39,526 nt of DNA from Bacillota bacterium (GTDB taxonomy: Bacteria > Bacillota > Clostridia > Lachnospirales > Bianqueaceae): assembly GCA_017620135.1 (NCBI GenBank), contig JAFZQZ010000071.1:1-39526 (forward strand), read 5' to 3'. Each line of letters begins with the position of its first letter. Within the stretch, counting starts at the first letter, position 1. The notes under the pieces were generated by a model. That model searched no databases. It was not told the DNA's origin and saw nothing but the letters and a program-made list of their open reading frames with translations. Shown piece after piece: positions 1 to 6,979 of the stretch. The position numbers and the translations under genes are program-made.

Positions 1-2
1 AG

Positions 3-3000
3 GTGATGGGCCGTACCCTTACGCGCTTCGGACAGTTTGAAAACCTGTACCAGAACTTTATCGAGCAGTATCCCCAGACCGCGCAGAACGAAGGCTTCCG
101 CTCGTTCGATCAGGACTTCGGCGGCGCCACCTTCAGCGAAGGCGGTAATATGCTCGATACCCTGGACATGTCCGACAAAAAGTATGTCCCGCCGGTGGAA
201 CCCATCGATATGGGCAACATGGATCTGGGCTATCTGAACATTCCCGCTCCGAATGCCGAGAACTTTTCCGCCTGGTGTCAGACGATGGACCAGAAAGTCA
301 CCGAGCGTCTTAATAGACCGGCGCCCGACTTTATGGATCCGAATCTCTCCAACGCGGAGATCACCAATAATACCATTGAGAAGATCGGCGCGAGTTTCTA
401 CCGGTCCGCTGTGGAATCCATTCTGACAAACGCGCTGAGCGAACTGTCCGATCAGGAACTGAATTCTGTCTTCAGTCAGCTCAAGACCGATGCCGGCAAA
501 AGATTCGTGACCCCTCAGTATTTCCTTGACAAGGTCCACAGCCGTACGCTTGACACTGTCATCATGCCCACCAACTGGGGCTGCTCCAGAGAGAAAGCTC
601 TGTCTGTCACGGTCGACGCTATTTCCAAAAAGCCGGAACTTCTGGAGCGCGTTATCTCCTCGATCGGTCAGATCAAGCTCCCCACCGATCCGTCTTACCC
701 TCTGTCCAAAGAAGAGCCGGACCAGGCGGCGGCACAGAAGATCCAGTCTTTACGGACTGAATGGACCAGTCAGGAGGATCAGCAGCTTCTGGATGAAGCC
801 CAGTCCATCATGATCCGTGTCACGGATCCGGTTCGTCAGTATATGGATTCTTTCGCGCAGAACAAAGGTTCGGGTCCCGACTCTGCGATGGATAAGTTTC
901 TGGACAAACTGGGTGAAAAATTCAACGATCAGGGCATGAAATCACTTAACGGCGGAACGTATCAGAACTTCCTGAAACCGGTCGTCTATAGTCAGGAAAG
1001 AAATGAAATTGCGTATGTCCTCAATGATTACCGCCCCGAGATCAGACCCCGGACGATGTCGCCCGAAGACGTGGAAACGCTGAAGAACACACCGGCTCTT
1101 CTGTCTGATATCACCCTTCAGACCGCTGAAGAAGCCATGCAGCTCTTCGACAGCATGACTTTTGAGGGAACGCCCTATACCACCAGCTCTTCTACCCTCG
1201 CCTACAAACCTCGGCCCGAAGAAAACGGCCCTTATATCACGCACGATTCCGAAGAAGGCGCCAAGATGTACGGCTTCTGGCCATTGATGCAGGCAAAGCA
1301 GGAGGTCTCCGAAGCTCTCGAGGCGGGAGACAAAGAGCAGCTGAAAGCGGCCGTAGAAAAATACAGGGCGGAAGAGATCAAGGCTGATCAGATCATCGCT
1401 CTGGTACACAAAGATGGCCTTTCGAAAGATCCTGTCTTCTCCGCAAACGTCAATGCCACAAGAACTGACTGCGCCTGGCTTCCCGCCAAATATATGACCG
1501 ACTATGCCGGTCATAATAAGATCAATTCTCTTTACAACATTTACGCGCCGCTGAAGACCTTCGGCCTCTCCTTCCAGGAGTTTTCCCAGGATCCTGTCAG
1601 TACTTTTGAGAAGATGAGCGAGCGCTACTCTGCCGCCAATAATCTGGATTCCCACGCGGAGGACACCGGTTCGGCCTTTGCCTGGGCCAAAAAGAATTAT
1701 CAGTCTGATTATGCTCGTGTCTTTGATGTCTATCTGCTGCAGTTTGATCGCGGCGTGATGGGTCTTGCCGGTATGGAACCGGATCCCGTCAAGAGAAATC
1801 AGTTTATGGCCAAAATCAAATTGGCTCAGCTGAATGCCCGGTACCGGCAGGAACGGGAATTCAAGCTTAACACTGCCCTCGAGAAGATCCAGCTGGCAGC
1901 GACACCGGAAGACAAGGAAAAGAGAAATCTTCTGTATCAGCACGCCGCTCTCCTCCCGGACACCGGGGAAAACCGTTTCAATCTCAAAAAATTCGTGGAA
2001 AAGACGGTCGACGATCCCAATTGGCAGACTTCTCTCTCCTTAGACAGCGAACTGACGCCTGAGAAGATCGCGCAGATGGATCTTGCCGAGCTGGCTTCCC
2101 GTCCCGAGAGGATCCTCCATCAATTTGATGAAGCCAAGATCCGGTTTCACGCCTACGAGCAGGATTTCTCCAAAAATGATTTTCTGCTCAACACCTATGG
2201 TCTTTACTCCCGGATCCTTCAGAACGCGCCGGAAAACATGCGCGGTACGCCCGGCTATCAGGCCCTGCAGCAGACCGTGAACAACCTCCCCAATTTGATG
2301 ACCCAGCCGGCATCCAAAGCACTGGCTGAAACCTGTGTGCGTCTTTCCGGGATCGAGACCCCGTTCAACGATCTTCAGACAGCGAAGACCGAGCTTTTCG
2401 CCTCTTCCCAGGACACGAACGAATATACGACCATGAAAGAGAGTGTGGCGGCTGTCCGCAATACCGTACAGCAAATGCGCACGCTCGGCCAGGATCCCAA
2501 GGTGGATCTGGCAGCGCTCAAGACACCCGGTCTGGCAGCGCAGCTGGACAAAGCCCAGGAAGACACGTTCCAGTACATCCGCCTCAAGATGAAAAACGGC
2601 ACCAAGACTTCCTTCGGCAATACCAGCGGACGCCTCCGCCGCGACGAGGCGCTGACCACGCTGACCAAGCTTCATGAACTGCAGGATCAGCTGGGACTTC
2701 GTACGCCCGCGCAGAAGCTCTATGACGACTGCCGTCTGGCGCTGCTGCAGAACCGCAAGAACAAGACCTGGATGCAGCAGAACGCCATGAAGACCGTTAC
2801 GAAGATGATCTACGCCAAACAGTTTATCGACGCCAAGATCCCGGCCGACAAACAGACGGTCAACTTCACGGAAGAGAAGATCAACGAGAAAGTTCAGAGA
2901 ATGATGTCCCGTCAGCCCATCCGCGCGTATGTTTATCTGACAGATGAGAGTAAGCTCGCTCAGCATGCGCTGGAAGAAAACGGCAAGTTCGCTGAGATCT

Positions 3001-3644
3001 CCCAGACCTATACCGAAAAGCTGAAAGCCCAGTACAGGGAAGTCAAGGCGACCGAACAGGCCAAGACCAATAAAGAGAAATTCAAAAACGTCTACGCGAT
3101 GGATATCGCCTGCGATCGTCTTGGACTGAAACGAAAGGACGATCCCGCGATCGCCGCAGGCAATCCCCAGGTCAAAGCCCTCGCCGAGGAAATAAAGAAG
3201 GATCCCGCCTTCCAGGAGACCATGGATCGTCTGATCAGGAATGCGAATGGAAACAATCTTGGGAATATTCATCCGCTGGACGCGCCGGAACGCGATCCGA
3301 TCAAACGTCATCCGAATTACGAAGAGGAACTCCTGAAGGTACAGTTTGAGAGGAAGTACGCGGAAAAGATCGCCTCTGCCGGTGGGGTCGGACCGGACAA
3401 GATGGAAGAGCAGATGAACCATATCCGGAAAGATGAAAACTATACTGCTCTGATCCAGGAAGAGACCGCCGGCAAAAACAAGCAGGAAATGAAAAAACTG
3501 ATCCAGAGTCTGGATCAGCCCGACGCCGCGCAGAAGATCCTTCAGAAACTGCAGCAGAGGATCTATGCACCGGCCCATCCCGCGCCCGAGCAGCCGAACC
3601 TGCAGCAGAATGCTCCACAGCAGGACCGCGTCCTGGAGCACTAA
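3..3644 (+). CDS. Large helix-rich protein of unknown function
   Basis: I do not recognise this 1213-residue protein. It is rich in Gln, Glu, Lys and Ala, looks almost wholly alpha-helical, and has no signal peptide, membrane segment or obvious enzyme motif, so a cytoplasmic or non-classically exported protein is likely. The tail (about the last 25 residues) is Pro/Gln-rich. A segment near residues 858-880 (YIRLK, then a Gly-x-Leu-Arg motif) resembles one in the 736-aa protein at 4699, suggesting a shared family. The frame is open to the window edge: GTG at 3 or ATG at 6 could be the true start, or the gene may begin upstream, because any ribosome site lies outside the window. A strong hairpin terminator follows the stop. 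The reading frame is certain; the function is not. Confidence 0.85.
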   Translation: MMGRTLTRFGQFENLYQNFIEQYPQTAQNEGFRSFDQDFGGATFSEGGNMLDTLDMSDKKYVPPVEPIDMGNMDLGYLNIPAPNAENFSAWCQTMDQKVTERLNRPAPDFMDPNLSNAEITNNTIEKIGASFYRSAVESILTNALSELSDQELNSVFSQLKTDAGKRFVTPQYFLDKVHSRTLDTVIMPTNWGCSREKALSVTVDAISKKPELLERVISSIGQIKLPTDPSYPLSKEEPDQAAAQKIQSLRTEWTSQEDQQLLDEAQSIMIRVTDPVRQYMDSFAQNKGSGPDSAMDKFLDKLGEKFNDQGMKSLNGGTYQNFLKPVVYSQERNEIAYVLNDYRPEIRPRTMSPEDVETLKNTPALLSDITLQTAEEAMQLFDSMTFEGTPYTTSSSTLAYKPRPEENGPYITHDSEEGAKMYGFWPLMQAKQEVSEALEAGDKEQLKAAVEKYRAEEIKADQIIALVHKDGLSKDPVFSANVNATRTDCAWLPAKYMTDYAGHNKINSLYNIYAPLKTFGLSFQEFSQDPVSTFEKMSERYSAANNLDSHAEDTGSAFAWAKKNYQSDYARVFDVYLLQFDRGVMGLAGMEPDPVKRNQFMAKIKLAQLNARYRQEREFKLNTALEKIQLAATPEDKEKRNLLYQHAALLPDTGENRFNLKKFVEKTVDDPNWQTSLSLDSELTPEKIAQMDLAELASRPERILHQFDEAKIRFHAYEQDFSKNDFLLNTYGLYSRILQNAPENMRGTPGYQALQQTVNNLPNLMTQPASKALAETCVRLSGIETPFNDLQTAKTELFASSQDTNEYTTMKESVAAVRNTVQQMRTLGQDPKVDLAALKTPGLAAQLDKAQEDTFQYIRLKMKNGTKTSFGNTSGRLRRDEALTTLTKLHELQDQLGLRTPAQKLYDDCRLALLQNRKNKTWMQQNAMKTVTKMIYAKQFIDAKIPADKQTVNFTEEKINEKVQRMMSRQPIRAYVYLTDESKLAQHALEENGKFAEISQTYTEKLKAQYREVKATEQAKTNKEKFKNVYAMDIACDRLGLKRKDDPAIAAGNPQVKALAEEIKKDPAFQETMDRLIRNANGNNLGNIHPLDAPERDPIKRHPNYEEELLKVQFERKYAEKIASAGGVGPDKMEEQMNHIRKDENYTALIQEETAGKNKQEMKKLIQSLDQPDAAQKILQKLQQRIYAPAHPAPEQPNLQQNAPQQDRVLEH

Positions 3645-3666
3645 ACACAGTTCTATCGCTTTACGC

Positions 3667-3706
3667 AAGAGCTGCAGCAAAAATCACATTGCTGCAGCTC
3701 TTTTTC
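3667..3706 (+). terminator. Rho-independent terminator of the 1213-aa gene
   Basis: A perfect 14-bp stem (3667-3680 with 3689-3702) encloses an 8-nt loop and runs into a T tract. It starts 22 nt after the stop codon. Confidence 0.93.
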
Positions 3707-3733
3707 CTTTCCTCACAGGAGTCAAATGGATAG

Positions 3734-3950
3734 TTGTATAAAAACACGCGATTTCGTTAACTTTTTTATACACTGCTTTTCCTGCACTTCATCAATTGTA
3801 TAAAAGAGCTTATGAAAACCACTATTATTATACAATTCTCTTTATCTCGTCTGGTTGATTGTATAAATCTTTCTACGATTTATGAGTTTTTTATACACAT
3901 GCTCTCAGGTGTGTATAAATGCTTGCAAAAAAGGCCCTTTATTTATACAA
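3734..3950. repeat. Alternating array of eight TTGTATAAA half-sites
   Basis: Eight 10-nt copies of TTGTATAAAA-like sequence strictly alternate in orientation, starting at 3734(+), 3764(-), 3796(+), 3826(-), 3859(+), 3889(-), 3911(+) and 3941(-). They form four 40-nt units (10-20-10), each an inverted pair around a 20-nt unrelated core. Units are separated by 22, 23 and 12 nt. Start-to-start distances (30, 32, 30, 33, 30, 22, 30) are near whole helical turns, so the sites would lie roughly on one DNA face. The array fills the gap between a terminator and the 3' end of a convergent gene, so it is not an ordinary promoter region. Its function is unknown: a protein-binding array or hairpin-forming repeats are both possible. 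Confidence 0.8.
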
Positions 3951-3968
3951 ATCCAGCTGTGTTTGAGA

Positions 3969-4499
3969 TCAGATCAGCCGGATGGTGTCTGAAAGTGCCA
4001 GTCTGGGACGGAGCGACGGCTCCTGCGCGCGTTTGCCCAGCGCGATGACGGATACGATCACTTCATTCTCCGGGATCGCGAGCTCCCTGCGGATGGCAGC
4101 CTCGTCGCGAAGGCCCATGATCAGTGTGTCGTAGCCTTCGTTGGCGGCCGCGAGGATCATGTAGGCGTCGTGCAGACCAAGATCATAGGCGCCCCAGTAA
4201 TTGCCGAGTTCGTTCGCGGGGCCGTCCGGGCCGAAACCGACCACATCCTTCACAAAAGTCGTGACAAGCAGGCAGGCGCCGGCGGAGCTTTTTGCGTTGA
4301 AGGAAGGCAGGATCTTCGCTCTCAGTTCTTCCAGGCTTTCCGGGGTGATCAGTGCATAAACGCGGGAGGTCTGCTGGTTCTTCCAGGAAGGCGCCATCTG
4401 CGCTTCTTTCAGTATCTTTTCCAGAGTTTCACGGTCGATGATATGTTCCTGATACGCGCGCACGCTGCGGCGGATCCTGATAAGTTCAGTAAAATCCAT
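3969..4499 (-). CDS. Nitroreductase-family flavoprotein
   Basis: This 176-residue protein fits the small nitroreductase family, FMN-dependent NAD(P)H oxidoreductases acting on nitro compounds, quinones or flavins in the cytosol. The N-terminal segment holds the family signature (IRIRRSVRAYQ, then LEKILKEAQMAPSWKNQQ), which supplies FMN phosphate contacts. The C-terminal third has AANEGYDTLIMGLRDE and EVIVSVIALGK, typical of the second flavin-binding part. The length is at the short end of the family. The ATG at 4499 follows an AAGGAG site. A promoter with TTGACG-17-TAGCAT lies at 4542-4570. The substrate cannot be predicted. It converges on the 1213-aa gene across the half-site array. Confidence 0.9.
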   Translation of the reverse strand: MDFTELIRIRRSVRAYQEHIIDRETLEKILKEAQMAPSWKNQQTSRVYALITPESLEELRAKILPSFNAKSSAGACLLVTTFVKDVVGFGPDGPANELGNYWGAYDLGLHDAYMILAAANEGYDTLIMGLRDEAAIRRELAIPENEVIVSVIALGKRAQEPSLRPRLALSDTIRLI

Positions 4500-4541
4500 G
4501 GGGCATTTCTCCTTTTCAAAGATAAAAACTCGTGCAAATTC

Positions 4542-4570
4542 ATGCTAGCATACTCCCCTCTTCCCGTCAA
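4542..4570 (-). promoter_or_regulatory. Promoter of the nitroreductase gene
   Basis: On the minus strand TTGACG (4565-4570), a 17-nt spacer and TAGCAT (4542-4547) form a sigma-A-type promoter about 40 nt upstream of the start codon. Confidence 0.6.
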
Positions 4571-4625
4571 GAAGATCCTGTCGTCCGGTCGATATGCCAA
4601 AAGTATGACAAAGCCTCATATAGCA

Positions 4626-4654
4626 TTGAAAACTGAAACCGGTTCGTTTACAAT
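4626..4654 (+). promoter_or_regulatory. Promoter of the 736-aa protein gene
   Basis: TTGAAA (4626-4631), a 17-nt spacer and TACAAT (4649-4654) lie 44 nt upstream of the ATG at 4699. An AGGAG ribosome site is at 4684-4688. Confidence 0.65.
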
Positions 4655-4698
4655 ATCCTCGTAAAATAAAGCAATTGATCAACAGGAGATTTTTAGAA

Positions 4699-6909
4699 AT
4701 GCCCAGATATACACTTGAAGATTTTGTAAGCAGCAACGAACAGAGAAAAGCACAGATCCTGGATGAACAGGCTGGGACCCGTGTGCAGAAAGAAAACGGA
4801 AAGATCGATAAGACCTATGACGCCCAGAAGGGAAAGATGGATAAGCTCTGGATGAGCATCTATTATTCGATCAAAAAAGATGCGCAGCGGCGGGCGACCT
4901 CCGTGGTTTCAGACGAAGAGAAATTCCAGAACGGCCTTTCTTCCAGACGTCAATCCTCCGACGCCGAAGATAACAAGGCCGCCGAGCTTGACACCAAGGT
5001 CATTCACGCGATCGTTCCGGAAGCGACCCTGGAATACCTCCGCGACATCCACTTCCTGGTAGGTATGACAATAGCCAAATCGACCCATGATCTGGCCAAG
5101 GAGCAGCAGCGGATCAAGGCTTCTCTGCCGGATACCTATCCGGAAGAAACGAAGCAGCTGCTTTCGGACATGCTCGCGAAAAACGGGGAAGGCATGGCAA
5201 ATCTGGTCGAAAACTACGCCAACCTGATGCTTCAGACGATGGGCGAAATGAAAGCCCCCGATCAGGCAGGGCCTGTAGATCGTCAGGAGACGTATGACTC
5301 CATAATGATGCATCTTTTAAACGAAGATATGAAAACCAAGCTCGGTCCCGGGATCCCTCCCGCCATGACAGTCAGCCAGTATCTCGACCTTTTAAAGGCT
5401 ACCCCGGAAGACCGTGCGTCTTTCCTGCAGGCAAACGACTGCGGTGCGGAAGACAGCCTGTATGAAACCTTCGGAAAGAAGCTCGATAACGATCCGGAAA
5501 TCAAACTGCTTCAAAACAGAGCAAAAACCGACGAGGAAAAAGCTCGTATCCGGTATGATCAGATCGTGACTGCGATCTGCTCCGATTACGCACATAAAAT
5601 GCCCAAGGCCTGGGTCAATGAAGGTTCACAGACTTATATCGAGGGACTTCAGAACACCGAACGGAAAGAATATGAAAACGGCAACCGCATCAAGAACTTG
5701 CCCGACCAGAAGAGAGCGCTTATCCAGAAGGGCGTCGACTATAACGCACTGGAAAAACAGATGCTGCACGACAACGCGCTTTCCACTCTCCGGACAGCTA
5801 CTGAAAAAGTAACCAGCGGCAAACGTCTGGATATGCGGCATCAGCCCGGTATCGCAGAAGCGATCGGCGCCAATATCCCGACCGCCAGGATCCGCTCACG
5901 CCTTCAGCTTACTGCCGGCGCGCTGGAAAACCTGAAAAAGATCAATCCCGTCTGGAAATTCCACAAGACCGATTCCGCCAAGTACACGAAATTCGTGACT
6001 GCCCTCAAGGCCTACCATGAAGCCCTGGCCCGGAATGATGGCGGCAAGATCCACGATGAAAGAAACAAGATGATCAAATACGGTCTTGAGTATATCGACG
6101 GTAAGGAATCCAAACGGAGCAATTCCAACGGACAGGGACGTTTTGACACAGTCGTGACCCTGCTTCAGGAGGAGCTCAAGGAAGAGGCCTTCAACCGGCT
6201 CATAAACAAGATCAATGCGAAGCGTTCCAATAACGAGCAAGTGTCCGCCGCATACTATAAAGGAAAAAAATCAACCTATCTGAAAAACAGCCAGAAATCC
6301 GACCGGATCGACCAGGAGAAATCGCGGGAAAACAGAAAAGACGATCTGGACTACCGTGCACAGGCCCATCTGTTTGACATGGATGAGCGCTACGCTCCGG
6401 AGAAAAGAGATCCCGAAGACCGCTGGATCACCACATTGCCCGCTGTTAGCCGCATCCCCACCGAAAGGTATCATCTTTCCGTCAGGGATTACACCGCGCT
6501 TGCTTTTTCCAGCGCGCTGTCTTCTCCCAACAGAGACCTTTTCCTGCTGGAAGACAATATCCTGATGCAAAAGGACGCAGCCGCCGCAGACGGCAAAAAA
6601 GCAACGGACATCGCCATCAAGGCCTACTCCGAAGGAGACAAGATCCCGCTGGCAAATCTTCTGACGCTTGGTATTCAGAAACTGACGCAGGAAGCCCAGA
6701 ACAAGAACGTCACCGAGAAAGCCTGCATGCAGGAAATGTCCAGCCGTATGCTGAACATGCTTGACCGCGATCCCGAACTGAAGAAGTACACCATGCGCCA
6801 GGGTCTGAAAGAAGAAGATATCCAGGCCGCGAAAAAGATCGACGCGCCAGTCGCCGCAAGAGGCCATGAACGGAACGAATCCCTGGCGGAGATCGAACTG
6901 ATTCACTGA
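4699..6909 (+). CDS. Helix-rich protein of unknown function, related in style to the 1213-aa protein
   Basis: A 736-residue protein with no recognised family, signal peptide or membrane segment. It is highly charged and predicted mostly helical, with a basic/polar stretch near residues 465-560. A YIDGK (465-469) followed about 10 residues later by GQGRF recalls the YIRLK...GRLR segment of the 1213-aa protein; I infer distant paralogy from this motif, order and composition. The start is ATG 4699, because AGGAG sits 10 nt upstream and the in-frame ATG at 4675 has no ribosome site. It has its own promoter and is followed by another promoter before the next gene, so it is probably monocistronic, although I see no terminator after it. 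Confidence 0.88.
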   Translation: MPRYTLEDFVSSNEQRKAQILDEQAGTRVQKENGKIDKTYDAQKGKMDKLWMSIYYSIKKDAQRRATSVVSDEEKFQNGLSSRRQSSDAEDNKAAELDTKVIHAIVPEATLEYLRDIHFLVGMTIAKSTHDLAKEQQRIKASLPDTYPEETKQLLSDMLAKNGEGMANLVENYANLMLQTMGEMKAPDQAGPVDRQETYDSIMMHLLNEDMKTKLGPGIPPAMTVSQYLDLLKATPEDRASFLQANDCGAEDSLYETFGKKLDNDPEIKLLQNRAKTDEEKARIRYDQIVTAICSDYAHKMPKAWVNEGSQTYIEGLQNTERKEYENGNRIKNLPDQKRALIQKGVDYNALEKQMLHDNALSTLRTATEKVTSGKRLDMRHQPGIAEAIGANIPTARIRSRLQLTAGALENLKKINPVWKFHKTDSAKYTKFVTALKAYHEALARNDGGKIHDERNKMIKYGLEYIDGKESKRSNSNGQGRFDTVVTLLQEELKEEAFNRLINKINAKRSNNEQVSAAYYKGKKSTYLKNSQKSDRIDQEKSRENRKDDLDYRAQAHLFDMDERYAPEKRDPEDRWITTLPAVSRIPTERYHLSVRDYTALAFSSALSSPNRDLFLLEDNILMQKDAAAADGKKATDIAIKAYSEGDKIPLANLLTLGIQKLTQEAQNKNVTEKACMQEMSSRMLNMLDRDPELKKYTMRQGLKEEDIQAAKKIDAPVAARGHERNESLAEIELIH

Positions 6910-6912
6910 TGA

Positions 6913-6941
6913 TTGACGGAAGCAGAAAAATCAAATATACT
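6913..6941 (+). promoter_or_regulatory. Promoter of the surface-protein operon
   Basis: TTGACG (6913-6918), a 17-nt spacer and TATACT (6936-6941) begin right after the preceding stop codon and 62 nt before the ATG at 6980. Confidence 0.75.
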
Positions 6942-6979
6942 AAACACTGAACTCTATATAAGAGGTGGAGGTAGGTAGC

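Noticed and set aside
942-3680. Long open frames on the minus strand opposite the 1213-aa gene (942-1943, 2040-3680)
   Set aside because: They lie wholly antisense to a well-formed gene, have no ribosome site, and their translations are Leu/Phe/Arg-rich without recognisable motifs. They reflect codon bias of the real gene.
3734-3950. CRISPR array
   Set aside because: Repeats are only 10 nt, alternate in orientation, and spacer lengths differ; no cas genes are nearby.
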